Shown here: piece after piece, positions 25,595 through 34,169 of the stretch
How the letters are laid out: every line of letters begins with the position of its first letter
How positions within the stretch are numbered: the first letter of the stretch is position 1
Origin: an uncultured Prevotellaceae bacterium
Lineage (GTDB): Bacteria; Bacteroidota; Bacteroidia; Bacteroidales; Bacteroidaceae
NCBI GenBank assembly: GCA_902800245.1
Contig: CADCDY010000013.1
Location: 1-61,553, forward strand
Reading direction: 5' to 3'
Length of the DNA: 61,553 nt
The notes under the pieces: model-generated
Seen by the model: the letters and a program-made list of their open reading frames with translations, nothing else
Database searches by the model: none
What the model was told of the DNA's origin: nothing
Made by a program: the position numbers and the translations under genes

Positions 25595-26151
25595 TAGCCC
25601 GCAATAAGGAGTCGTTCTCGTTTCTGTATCAAGAGACGATTGACAGCTTCGCACAGGTTCGGTTCTTCGACCCTGAGACGGAGGTGCCATCGTTTGAAGG
25701 TATCGACCTGTTGTATCTGCCGGGGGGCTATCCGGAGAAACATTTGGAGGCGTTGGTGAGAAACGAGGCTTGTCGCAAAGCCATCAAAGACTATGCCGAG
25801 CAAGGAGGCAGGATCGTAGCAGAATGCGGTGGCATGATGTATCTCTGCCAAAGCATCGTGACGGATGATGGCGAGTATGCGATGTGTGGCGTACTGCCCT
25901 ACTCCATCACCGCTCGCAAGGCAGACCGTAAACTCTCGCTGGGTTATCGACGTTTCGTACTCGATGGCAAAGAATATCGTGGCCACGAGTTCCATTATAC
26001 GCAATTTTACAGAGGTGAGGGGTCAGAGGTGAGAGGTGAGAGAATACCTTCTGCCGCCCAAGTCTACGATGCCAAAGGCGAACCTGTCGATACGCCTGTA
26101 TTCAGATATAAGAATGTATTAGCAAGCTATACGCATCTCTATCAACTATGA
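25570..26151 (+). CDS. cbiA: Cobyrinate a,c-diamide synthase, glutaminase half
   Basis: A 193-aa polypeptide matching the class I glutamine amidotransferase (GATase_3) half of CbiA: LPGGYPEKH, the nucleophile Cys in AECGGMMYL, and the GHEFHYT histidine. It would supply ammonia to the N-terminal half. It has its own ATG at 25570, 25 nt before the upstream stop, with GGAGG about 10 nt further upstream, so coupled reinitiation is possible. A heptamer array (26011-26045) inserts GEGSEVRGERIP after the His motif without breaking the frame. Its stop overlaps the cobQ start (ATGA). Confidence 0.82.
   Translation: MAGTVSALIARNKESFSFLYQETIDSFAQVRFFDPETEVPSFEGIDLLYLPGGYPEKHLEALVRNEACRKAIKDYAEQGGRIVAECGGMMYLCQSIVTDDGEYAMCGVLPYSITARKADRKLSLGYRRFVLDGKEYRGHEFHYTQFYRGEGSEVRGERIPSAAQVYDAKGEPVDTPVFRYKNVLASYTHLYQL
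26011..26045. repeat. Heptamer array (AGAGGTG) in cbiA
   Basis: Five units AGAGGTG, AGGGGTC, AGAGGTG, AGAGGTG, AGAGAAT (35 nt) encoding GSEVRGERI in the glutaminase half of CbiA. Confidence 0.85.
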
Positions 26152-27596
26152 AGCATCTCCATCCCATCATGTTTGCCGGAACAGGCAGCGATGTCGGCAA
26201 GAGCATCGTAGCGGCAGCGTTTTGTCGCATATTCCGTCAGGACGGCTATCAGCCCGCACCCTTCAAGGCGCAAAATATGGCGCTGAACTCATACGCCACA
26301 CCCGAGGGTTTCGAGATTGGCCGTGCGCAGGCTGTACAAGCTGAGGCAGCCGGCATTCCTTGTCATACGGATATGAACCCATTGCTCTTGAAGCCACAGA
26401 GCGACCATACTTCCCAGGTGGTCCTGAACGGCAAACCCATCGGCAATAAGGACGCGTATGATTATTGGAGAAAAGGAGGTGAGAGGTCAGAGGTAAGAGG
26501 TGAGAGAATAGATTATAGGCAGGAAGTTTGTGACGCTTTCGACCGTTTGGCAGCACGTTATAATCCCATTGTGATGGAGGGTGCAGGCAGTATTGCAGAG
26601 ATAAACCTAAAGGACCGCGATTTGGTGAATATGTCGATGGCCCGTCACGCAAAGGCTGATGTCATCCTTGTGGGCGATATTGACCGCGGTGGCGTCTTTG
26701 CCTCCGTTTATGGTAGCATCATGTTGCAGACGCCCGAAGACAGGAAACTCATCAAGGGCATCATCATCAACAAGTTTCGTGGCGACATGCGTCTCTTCGA
26801 TGAGGGTCGGAAAATGCTCGAGGATATTTGTGGTGTACCTGTCTTGGGTGTGATACCTTATTATAAGGATATCTATATCGACGAAGAGGATAGCGTGGCA
26901 TTGGAACAGAAACGCCGTCAGTTGGCCGAAGGTAAGGTGAATGTGGCTGTCGTCCTCTTACGACATATCAGCAATTATACCGATTTCGATACATTAGAGC
27001 GCGACCCGCGCGTCAACCTTTTCTATACCAACAACGTCGCTGACATCCAACAGGCCGACATCATTATCCTGCCTGGCACAAAGGCTACGCTCGACGACCT
27101 GATGGAGTTACGTCGTAACGGTTGTGCACAGGCCATCCAGCGTGCTCATCGTGATGGGAAGATGGTGGTAGGCATCTGTGGAGGTTATCAGATGTTAGGT
27201 CAGACGATCAACGACCCAGATGGCATTGAAGGAAGCATCACGAGTCTGCCTGGTCTTGGACTACTGCCCATCCATACCACAATGACTACGGACAAGACCA
27301 CCCGTCAGGTGACGTTCGAGTTCGAAGGTCAGGAATGTCAAGGCTATGAAATTCATCAGGGTGTCAGCGATACCGATGAGGCCATCCTGCAAACAGATCA
27401 TTGCATCGGTACATACATTCATGGTTTCCTTGATAATGCTCCCGTGATTGAACATCTTTTAAAGCACATAGCTAAAGGCCAAAAGCCAAAAGCTAAGAGC
27501 CTAATGGATTTCAAGAATGAACAATACGACAAACTGGCGGCTCACGTCCGCCAGCATGTCGATATCAAGCGTATCTACGATATTTTAAGCGTATGA
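26148..27596 (+). CDS. cobQ: Cobyric acid synthase
   Basis: A 482-aa CobQ/CbiP: it amidates carboxyls b, d, e and g of adenosylcobyrinate diamide. Visible are the ATP site GTGSDVGKSIVAAAFCR, FKAQNMALNS, EAAGIPCHTDMNPLLLKP, VMEGAGSIAEINL, and the glutaminase domain with nucleophile GICGGYQMLG and GYEIHQG. Two heptamer arrays fall in frame: 26474-26508 encodes GERSEVRGERI in a loop of the N-terminal domain, and 27468-27505 encodes KGQKPKAKSL near the C-terminus. The start overlaps cbiA (ATGA). The last 12 nt overlap the convergent ccsA-like gene. Confidence 0.93.
   Translation: MKHLHPIMFAGTGSDVGKSIVAAAFCRIFRQDGYQPAPFKAQNMALNSYATPEGFEIGRAQAVQAEAAGIPCHTDMNPLLLKPQSDHTSQVVLNGKPIGNKDAYDYWRKGGERSEVRGERIDYRQEVCDAFDRLAARYNPIVMEGAGSIAEINLKDRDLVNMSMARHAKADVILVGDIDRGGVFASVYGSIMLQTPEDRKLIKGIIINKFRGDMRLFDEGRKMLEDICGVPVLGVIPYYKDIYIDEEDSVALEQKRRQLAEGKVNVAVVLLRHISNYTDFDTLERDPRVNLFYTNNVADIQQADIIILPGTKATLDDLMELRRNGCAQAIQRAHRDGKMVVGICGGYQMLGQTINDPDGIEGSITSLPGLGLLPIHTTMTTDKTTRQVTFEFEGQECQGYEIHQGVSDTDEAILQTDHCIGTYIHGFLDNAPVIEHLLKHIAKGQKPKAKSLMDFKNEQYDKLAAHVRQHVDIKRIYDILSV
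26474..26508. repeat. Heptamer array (AGAGGTG) in cobQ
   Basis: Units AGGAGGTG, AGAGGTC, AGAGGTA, AGAGGTG, AGAGAAT. It encodes SEVRGERI, the same octapeptide as the cbiA array about 460 nt upstream. Confidence 0.85.
27468..27505. repeat. Heptamer array (AAAGCCA) in cobQ
   Basis: Units ATAGCTA, AAGGCCA, AAAGCCA, AAAGCTA, AGAGCCT near the 3' end of cobQ, encoding KGQKPKAKS. Confidence 0.8.
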
Positions 27597-28694
27597 ATGC
27601 ATGCCTCCCAACAGGTAGTTCACACCGAAATAGGTCATGAGAATGGTGAGGAACGCCAAAGCCATGTAGAGGCGGAAAGACCTGTCAGACAAGTGGAAGG
27701 ATTTGTGGGCAGGGACGGCATATACCATAAAGGTGATGAGTGCCCAAGTCTCTTTCGGATCCCACGACCAGTAGTTGCCCCACGACACGTTGGCCCAAAT
27801 GGCGCCGATGAAGATGCCATAGCCAAGGAATGCGAGTGCCGGATAAAGCATGGCACGCACAAAGATGGCAACGAACAACAGCAGATAAGCCATGATGATA
27901 GTAGATACGTGGACGGGCAACAGCCAGGAGTTGAGCACCGGCAACGGATGGTTGGCCGAAGAATACTTACCCAGGAAGTGGTAGAGCAGGAAGGCGTAAA
28001 CGAACAAGAGGAGAACGGACAACAGCCAATAACGACGTCCTCGCAGTTCAGATAACTGACTACGGAACTGGCCCTTGGGGTCGATGAGTATCCACAGCAA
28101 CGCCACGAAGAGCAGCGCGTAGCCGCAATAGGTAACGGGAATTCCCCACGGGTCGCTATTCATGGCGAGGATGCTGCCCTGCAAGTCGGGGTCGAAGTCC
28201 ATCTGATAGAGACGGATGCCGCTACGACTGGCAATATGGTTCATCGAGATGGTAATGGGCTCGCCGTCAATCGTGACGCGGGAGATATAGTCAGACGGAT
28301 CATCGCTGTCGTCGTAATATTTGATTTCGAAGTCCTCCAGACTGATGGTGAACGGCAAATGGTGAAGTCGCATGTCGCGAGTGAGATACTCATTTGTAGG
28401 TATTCCCCTACGCAAAGGAACGACACCCTGCACTGCCGTCAGATGCGTCAACAGGGCGCCGGCAAGAATGACCAAGAACGACAGATGAAGCACCACTATT
28501 GACGGACGGCGAACCTTGCTCTTGACAAACCAGAAGATGCCTGCCGCCGCCAGCAAAGCCCACAATGCAGAAAACCACCAAGCGCCATAGATGTTTTCTG
28601 CGACAAACTCCGTGCCTTGAGCGTTCTCAACGATTGTGGCGGCTGCCATGACGGCAACCACCACAATATATAGGATGACGACGGTCTTCTTCAT
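27585..28694 (-). CDS. Cytochrome c biogenesis protein, ResB-CcsA type
   Basis: A 369-aa inner-membrane protein. Residues 1-190 resemble a short ResB/Ccs1 part (two helices, then a periplasmic region with HHLPFTISLEDFEIKYY); residues 195-369 are CcsA-like helices with the haem-handling WWD motif (WANVSWGNYWSWDPKETWALI in two blocks, about 295-315) and flanking histidines. The family delivers haem to apocytochromes c outside the inner membrane (system II). It is the last gene of the porin-imelysin-di-haem oxidoreductase operon, which provides an obvious client: the two-haem protein encoded 29 nt upstream. It is smaller than usual CcsBA fusions. Confidence 0.85.
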   Translation of the reverse strand: MKKTVVILYIVVVAVMAAATIVENAQGTEFVAENIYGAWWFSALWALLAAAGIFWFVKSKVRRPSIVVLHLSFLVILAGALLTHLTAVQGVVPLRRGIPTNEYLTRDMRLHHLPFTISLEDFEIKYYDDSDDPSDYISRVTIDGEPITISMNHIASRSGIRLYQMDFDPDLQGSILAMNSDPWGIPVTYCGYALLFVALLWILIDPKGQFRSQLSELRGRRYWLLSVLLLFVYAFLLYHFLGKYSSANHPLPVLNSWLLPVHVSTIIMAYLLLFVAIFVRAMLYPALAFLGYGIFIGAIWANVSWGNYWSWDPKETWALITFMVYAVPAHKSFHLSDRSFRLYMALAFLTILMTYFGVNYLLGGMHSYA

Positions 28695-28723
28695 ACTATT
28701 TTAACGGAAAAACCGCCCGTTTA

Positions 28724-30439
28724 TTATATCGCCTCGATGAATTTAATGACGGCGTCACGATCGTCCTTCGACAGATGGAAGAACTGTTCGGTAGCGCGAT
28801 AGCCATCCGACTGCTTCGAGTAGCCGTGCCACATAATCGCCTCAAGGACGGTGCGTGCGCGACAGTCGTGCAATCGGTCGTCAGCACCCGTCAGCACACG
28901 GCTCAGTCCGCGCCCCCACAACGGCGTAGTGCGACACCAGCCCGTGCGGATATCGTTCTTCATAAACAGGCGGTGCTGCACCATATCGGTATAGGGCCAA
29001 ATGGTCTGGTTGGGATATTTCGGCAACATCTTGCTCGCATCCTTGCCCACACTCTTGGCGTAGGCCTTCGTGGAAGCATCCACCCACATATCGTCCTTGC
29101 CGGTCTTCCAAGACGGACGGTGACACTGGGCACAGCCCATCTTCGAGAACAACTCCTTGCCGCGCTGTACCTGCGTGTCGTTCAGATTACGTGCAGCAGG
29201 AACTGCGAGACCACGGTGCCAAACCATAAACTGATAATACTGCTTGTCTGTCATCTCATCTTTGCCGTTGTAAGGCGCACCGAAGTAGAGATACTTGTCG
29301 AAAGTCTCCTTCTTGGCAATCGACGAACAGCTCAGAATCTCGTTCACACGATTGGCAATACCTTCGCTGGTGCCGTCGGCATAATAAGGATGCAGGATGC
29401 TCGACTCGGAAGCACCATGCTCCCTGATATATTTGAGCACATCTTCATCCTCGCTCTGCGCCTTTGCCCAAGCAGGAGTGGTGTAAAGCCAGTGACGGTC
29501 GCTGCGGGTGACGTTGGTGATGTTCCAAATGGCGTTGGCACCAGCTCCGTCCTGTAATGTGCCGCGCGTCATAGCATAAGTGAAACGCTTCAGGGGACCG
29601 TGGTCGCCGTGGAATGTTCCTGTATCGTTATAACCGGCAGAGTAGTAGGCAGAAGCCTTGAACTTGCCAGCCTCCTTGTCCCACATGGCGGGATTCAGTT
29701 CGACATATGGAGCCTCAGCCTTCCATTGCGCCTCGATTTCCTCGTCATCAATGGATTCCAGACGAACGTCGTAGTTCGATGGTTTCGGATTGGTGCTGAA
29801 CGCCGAATGCGGAATGCGCACCTCCGGATAGATTAGGGCATACGTCTCGCCGTCCGCAAACTGCATGGGCAGCCCACTCTCCATTTCCGTGACGTTCTTC
29901 CACTCAATAGAAATCTGACTCTCGTCGATGGGTGCCTTAAAAGGTGACATGGCCTGCGTCTGAGGCATTCCCGTTACTTCCGTGATATAGCCATTGGTAT
30001 CAGGATGATAGATGACCAGCAGATAACCGTTGCCGATGGTGTTAGCACGATATTCCGTCTGGCGCTTGCCGTGACCATAGCTGGGGTGACAAGCAATGCA
30101 CGAGTTACGCACCCATGCAGGACCAAGACCCTTACGAGGCTCCTGTTCGAAAGTGTAGAGTTTCTCGAAGAAGCCCTCACCAACGATGAAGTCTTCCTCC
30201 ATACCAGCCTGATTGGTCACTGCCGGAGCTGGAGCCGAATAGCTGGCTTTTTCTGTGGTTCCCAACTGTCCACCAGGATACCATTCCTCGGCAGTAAAGT
30301 TTCCAACAGCCTTGCCAAACGTCTGTTCCTCAGGCGTCAAAGGGCCTAGATTCGACAGGCTGTCGTTATCGTCGGAACATGCTGACAGCATTGGGGCTGC
30401 CAGCATGCTCACGAAAAATAGTCGTGATAGTTTGTTCAT
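28724..30439 (-). CDS. Di-haem oxidoreductase (DHOR) lipoprotein
   Basis: A 571-aa exported protein with lipobox LSAC (Cys21) and two c-type haem sites: CIACH (residues 114-118) and CAQCH near 435. The rest matches the DHOR/putative peroxidase family, a relative of MauG-type di-haem enzymes (GFFEKLYTFEQEPRKGLGPAWV, HGDHGPLKRFTYAMTRGTLQDG, WCRTTPLWGRGLS, LHDCRARTVLEAIMWHG). Together with imelysin and a porin it forms a widespread iron-related cassette. Its likely job is redox chemistry on iron at the outer surface or in the periplasm; the reaction is not known. It lies 19 nt after the imelysin gene. Confidence 0.88.
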   Translation of the reverse strand: MNKLSRLFFVSMLAAPMLSACSDDNDSLSNLGPLTPEEQTFGKAVGNFTAEEWYPGGQLGTTEKASYSAPAPAVTNQAGMEEDFIVGEGFFEKLYTFEQEPRKGLGPAWVRNSCIACHPSYGHGKRQTEYRANTIGNGYLLVIYHPDTNGYITEVTGMPQTQAMSPFKAPIDESQISIEWKNVTEMESGLPMQFADGETYALIYPEVRIPHSAFSTNPKPSNYDVRLESIDDEEIEAQWKAEAPYVELNPAMWDKEAGKFKASAYYSAGYNDTGTFHGDHGPLKRFTYAMTRGTLQDGAGANAIWNITNVTRSDRHWLYTTPAWAKAQSEDEDVLKYIREHGASESSILHPYYADGTSEGIANRVNEILSCSSIAKKETFDKYLYFGAPYNGKDEMTDKQYYQFMVWHRGLAVPAARNLNDTQVQRGKELFSKMGCAQCHRPSWKTGKDDMWVDASTKAYAKSVGKDASKMLPKYPNQTIWPYTDMVQHRLFMKNDIRTGWCRTTPLWGRGLSRVLTGADDRLHDCRARTVLEAIMWHGYSKQSDGYRATEQFFHLSKDDRDAVIKFIEAI

Positions 30440-30458
30440 ATTTGATGTCTGTTAATGA

Positions 30459-31718
30459 TTATTCTTCTGTCTCCCAATCCTCATCGTCCTCGAAGTTGAT
30501 GTTCCAGATGGTGCAGCAGTACTTCACGAAAGGAGCCGGCATCGCACCAATCTTATTGATGGCATCATTGAAAGCACCAGTAACCTTCGTGTTAACATCA
30601 TTCTTTTCGACACTGGCAAAGAAACCATTGAAACAAACGCTGGCTGCATTGCCGTTGGTGCTGCCATACCACACATTACGGATAGAACGGATATTATCCT
30701 GGAAGTCCTTGATGGAGTTGTAGCTATAGGGGGACTCCACGTAAGACACGTCGCCAGCAGAGAAAGGATTGGCAATCTTGGCGGTACCCACCTCGTTGGC
30801 AATAGCCACACACGAACCCTCATCATTGCTCAACACCTGAGCAATGGCGTCTTTCAGTGAGCTAAACGTACTCTTACTGCCATCAAAGCCAGCCGTAATA
30901 AGATTGGTACCATAGCTCAGACCGGCCTCTGTAGTGTAATCGAGACCTGCAGCCTTAACAACATTGACGCGGTTAGCATTCTGAGCGGTTTCTCCCTCCC
31001 AGGCAACCTGCAACTGGAAGCAACGCTCTTTCAGAAGCTTGCAGATGGTCTGGGCGTATGCCAATTCCTGAGCACCGCTGACTTTCTCGAAGTTCTTATA
31101 AGTGTCGTTACCCTGCAACTCGGCAACCTTACGAGGCTGACCGTCGCGGAACAGGATGAACTCCAGAGCGTGGAAACCGAGAATAGTAGCATCTTCAAGC
31201 ATCTCTTCGTCCATGCCGTTGTTGAAATAGCTCAGCAACAGCGTACGGTTCAAAGGCCAAGAATCGATGGTGGGGTCGATGTCGAAATCGCTGGCAGCAC
31301 CCATAAGGAAAGCCTCCGATTGTTCCCAGTTCAGTCGTGCAGCCTTGAAGTCTGTGCACGCCTTATCAATCTGTGCCTGGGTAATGGTATTGACGGTCAG
31401 ACCGTTAAGGGTCTTCTCCAAATCTTCCACGTCATTAGCCAGATTGGTGTATGTAGGAATGATTACATTGCTAACCAATCCTGTCAGTACCTGACGCAGA
31501 TATTCCTCCTGCTCTGCGGTCAGATTTGCCTGAGCAATCACCTTATTGGCTGCCTCAAACCGATTCACGACATCACCACAGGCATCAATGGCCGCCGTAC
31601 CATATGAGCGGTCTTTGTACTTGTCGACATTGTCATTGTTGTCGTTGCTGTCACTGCTACAAGCAGTAAATGTCATCATGCCCATCATCAGGGCCAAAGA
31701 GTAAATAATCTTTTTCAT
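30459..31718 (-). CDS. Imelysin family (M75-like) lipoprotein
   Basis: A 419-aa lipoprotein (signal MKKIIYSLALMMGMMTFTAC, lipobox FTAC) of the imelysin/EfeO-related family. The GxHxxE signature is GFHALEF (about 180), with DSWPLNR before it and two helical bundle repeats. Despite the peptidase M75 name, characterised relatives bind iron and work in iron uptake. The neighbours (porin 62 nt upstream, DHOR 19 nt downstream) fit that role. An Asn/Asp-rich linker (SSDSNDNNDNVD) follows the lipidated Cys. Confidence 0.9.
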   Translation of the reverse strand: MKKIIYSLALMMGMMTFTACSSDSNDNNDNVDKYKDRSYGTAAIDACGDVVNRFEAANKVIAQANLTAEQEEYLRQVLTGLVSNVIIPTYTNLANDVEDLEKTLNGLTVNTITQAQIDKACTDFKAARLNWEQSEAFLMGAASDFDIDPTIDSWPLNRTLLLSYFNNGMDEEMLEDATILGFHALEFILFRDGQPRKVAELQGNDTYKNFEKVSGAQELAYAQTICKLLKERCFQLQVAWEGETAQNANRVNVVKAAGLDYTTEAGLSYGTNLITAGFDGSKSTFSSLKDAIAQVLSNDEGSCVAIANEVGTAKIANPFSAGDVSYVESPYSYNSIKDFQDNIRSIRNVWYGSTNGNAASVCFNGFFASVEKNDVNTKVTGAFNDAINKIGAMPAPFVKYCCTIWNINFEDDEDWETEE

Positions 31719-31738
31719 TTCTTTTTTATTATTATTTC

Positions 31739-31786
31739 GTTATACCATTATTCCGTAATTCCATTATTTCGTGATTCCGATTAAAG
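31739..31786. repeat. Octamer array (CATTATTC/CGTAATTC)
   Basis: Six 8-nt units alternating CGTTATAC, CATTATTC, CGTAATTC, CATTATTT, CGTGATTC, CGATTAAA. The last unit supplies the stop codon of the porin gene (31781-31783, minus strand). Period 8 rather than 7. Confidence 0.75.
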
Positions 31787-33055
31787 GAAGAATCCCTCAT
31801 ACGCCACTCCGATATTGAAGCTGGGTTCGTCGTTGTAGATGGACTTGAGGAACCGCTTCGAATATTCAGCCTTGACAACTATCTGGGGCACGGGATGATA
31901 GTTCACGCCAAATGCCATACGCTTTACGGCAGTATAGTCGTAAGCTGTGCCCTTGGTATTACTAGCGTAGGGGTTATATGCTTCGTAGCGACCGAAAATA
32001 TATAATTTTTGATTGTCCGCACGCATCTGCGGAATCTGCGAGAACACGTCGTAACCGGCTTCGATACCTACAGCATAGGCATTCTTCGACACAAAGGCCG
32101 AATGCTTGTAAGGCGACTTTGAGTTCAGGCGGTTATACACATATTTCAGTTGTTCTGCATCGCCCAGATAACCATAATCGGCCTGTCCACGAACAATCCA
32201 GTTATGGGCTTTATACGTGAAGTCGAAGGCACCAATAGCCACCACGCCTTTGTATTCCGCATCCACACCGTTGGCATTGCGCGGATAGCTATTGCCGATG
32301 CTATGACCGTAGTATCCGCTGAGTCCGATGCGCAAGCCGGGAACTGTGTAGTTGTCCAGACGCAGAGATACGCCATACTTATTGGCAACGTCGAACTCCA
32401 GTGGCGACTTATGGCCTTTCTTAATCCACCCGACGTTGGTGAAGTTGTCGGCATTCAGACCTGCCACGAACTGTGCCTCGTAGCGGAAATCCTTATATCG
32501 GCCCCACAGCGATACGCCCGTCTGGTGCCACGTGCAGGGCATGATAGTGCTCTCGCCCTCAGGACGATAGACGGTAAAGAAACTCAGAGGTTCGTGATGG
32601 GCATTGGTCAGACCGACAGGTACTACGATATGTCCGGCGCGAACATTGACGGCACGCGAGAACGACTTCTGAATCCAGAACTGCTCCAGCTCTACCTCAC
32701 CGCCTTTCTCGGTTTCCTGTTCCCATTCTCCACCTTCTTCGTCTTCCTTTTCGTAAGCAATGCCGTTTCCTCCGTGTTCGAACTCAATCTCGGTACCGAA
32801 CGTCCAGCCCTTGCCGAAGTCGTAACCTAAATAGATGACTGCGTGGGGAATGTCGAAACGTCCATGACTGGGGTCGTTCTTATGTTCCTCAGGTTGACTA
32901 TAGCGGCTTACATGATCGCTATAGAAATTACGCGAAAACACCGCCTCGCCATAGCCTCCTACGCTGAGACGTGAGCGACGGATGCTGTCTCCGTCGTTTC
33001 CCGCCCAGCAGTTTAAACTAACAAATACAAATAATGCGAATCCAATTCTTTTCAT
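31781..33055 (-). CDS. Outer membrane porin of the iron/di-haem operon
   Basis: A 424-aa outer-membrane beta-barrel with signal peptide (MKRIGFALFVFVSLNCWA). Alternating strands end in the canonical FNIGVAYEGFFL. An acidic loop near residues 100-125 (KEDEEGGEWEQETEKGGEVELE) could bind cations. It resembles phosphate-selective/OprO-like porins of Bacteroidetes found beside imelysin genes. The ATG at 33055 is chosen because it gives the signal peptide; the frame extends a further 30 nt. Promoter TACCTTTG at 33083-33090. It is the first gene of a four-gene operon. Confidence 0.82.
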   Translation of the reverse strand: MKRIGFALFVFVSLNCWAGNDGDSIRRSRLSVGGYGEAVFSRNFYSDHVSRYSQPEEHKNDPSHGRFDIPHAVIYLGYDFGKGWTFGTEIEFEHGGNGIAYEKEDEEGGEWEQETEKGGEVELEQFWIQKSFSRAVNVRAGHIVVPVGLTNAHHEPLSFFTVYRPEGESTIMPCTWHQTGVSLWGRYKDFRYEAQFVAGLNADNFTNVGWIKKGHKSPLEFDVANKYGVSLRLDNYTVPGLRIGLSGYYGHSIGNSYPRNANGVDAEYKGVVAIGAFDFTYKAHNWIVRGQADYGYLGDAEQLKYVYNRLNSKSPYKHSAFVSKNAYAVGIEAGYDVFSQIPQMRADNQKLYIFGRYEAYNPYASNTKGTAYDYTAVKRMAFGVNYHPVPQIVVKAEYSKRFLKSIYNDEPSFNIGVAYEGFFL

Positions 33056-33082
33056 TTTCACATACACTTTCAATTTCGGCTG

Positions 33083-33176
33083 CAAAGGTAAGGAGTTTCA
33101 ACAAATACCGCAATACCTAAAAATAATGAAATGCCTTCAGGACTATTGCACGTTTCATGGAAAATGATTAATTTTG
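33083..33176. promoter_or_regulatory. Divergent promoters, porin operon and regulator
   Basis: Minus-strand TACCTTTG at 33083-33090 serves the porin operon; plus-strand TAATTTTG at 33169-33176 serves the hemerythrin regulator. Between them an inverted repeat ATGAAATG (33127-33134) / CGTTTCAT (33151-33158) is a candidate operator. Confidence 0.5.
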
Positions 33177-33206
33177 CACCGTCAAATTATTAATAAGGTA
33201 CGCAAG

Positions 33207-34166
33207 ATGAAGAACGTGAAGATGTATGAGGCGGGCGACAAGATGATAACGCTCATCAAGGACAACTACAGTGTGCTGCAGGCATTGGGTTCGTTTGGCA
33301 TCAATCTGGGTTTTGGCGACAAGACAGTCAGCGAGACATGCCAGATGAACGGAGTGGATACTTACACCTTCCTGGCAGTAGTCAACGCACAACTGAACGA
33401 CATCACCACTTATGAGGATGACGAACAAATCAACGTGCCTACGCTGTTACACTATCTAAAGGCCAGCCACACGTACTATCTTGACTTCCAACTGCCCTTC
33501 ATCCGCCGTGAGTTACAGGAAAGCATCAGCGAGAACGATGCGCTGGGCATGCTCATCATGAAACTGTATGAGGAGTATGCACAGGAGATTCGTCGCCACA
33601 TGAAATACGAGGAGAAAACGCTCTTCCCTTATGTCGAATCGCTACTTGACGGCCGTCCTATGAACGACTATAATGTCGAGACCTTCTCGAAGCACCACGA
33701 ACAGACGGACAAGAAGCTTCGTGAACTGAAACTCATGATTATCAAGTACTTGCCAGCCGATGCACATCGTAACAACCAACTGACGGCAACGCTTTACGAC
33801 ATATATAACAACGAGGAATGGTTACGCCAGCACGCAGAGGTCGAAGACCATATCTTCACACCAGCCATCAAACGTCTCGAACGGACCACAAATCGGGAGG
33901 ACGTCTCGAAGAACATTTCGCAAATGGTGTTCAAGAGTGGACAGGATGCCAACGAGGCACTCAGCGACCGAGAACGCGATGTCATCATTGGTGTGGTGCA
34001 AGGTCTGCAGAACAAGGAGATTGCCGACCGTCTGTGCATCTCCGTCAATACCGTCATCACCCATCGTCGCAACATTGCGCGCAAATTACAGATTCACTCT
34101 CCTGCGGGCCTCACCATTTATGCCATCGTGAATGGCCTCGTGGATATCTCGAGTGTAAAGCTATAA
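33207..34166 (+). CDS. Hemerythrin-domain LuxR-type transcription regulator
   Basis: A 319-aa regulator. N-terminal 70 residues resemble the DUF542/ScdA N-domain but lack its Cys-Cys pair (FGINLGFGDK instead of FGIxxCCGG). Residues about 80-240 are a hemerythrin HHE domain with candidate di-iron ligands in ASHTYYLDF, HMKYEEKTLFPY, SKHHEQTDK and HAEVEDHIF. A C-terminal LuxR helix-turn-helix follows (LSDRERDVIIGVVQGLQNKEIADRLCISVNTVITHR). Such proteins can sense O2, NO or iron through the di-iron site. Divergent placement 151 nt from the porin-imelysin-di-haem operon suggests it controls that operon. Start chosen at ATG 33207; the promoter TAATTTTG precedes it. Confidence 0.85.
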   Translation: MKNVKMYEAGDKMITLIKDNYSVLQALGSFGINLGFGDKTVSETCQMNGVDTYTFLAVVNAQLNDITTYEDDEQINVPTLLHYLKASHTYYLDFQLPFIRRELQESISENDALGMLIMKLYEEYAQEIRRHMKYEEKTLFPYVESLLDGRPMNDYNVETFSKHHEQTDKKLRELKLMIIKYLPADAHRNNQLTATLYDIYNNEEWLRQHAEVEDHIFTPAIKRLERTTNREDVSKNISQMVFKSGQDANEALSDRERDVIIGVVQGLQNKEIADRLCISVNTVITHRRNIARKLQIHSPAGLTIYAIVNGLVDISSVKL

Positions 34167-34169
34167 GGA

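Noticed and set aside
25589-25597. CTT TGA at the cbiA break as a programmed frameshift like that of prfB.
   Set aside because: The prfB-type shift is +1; here +1 reaches a stop (TAA) after four codons. Restoring cbiA needs -1, and there is no slippery heptamer or obvious stimulator.
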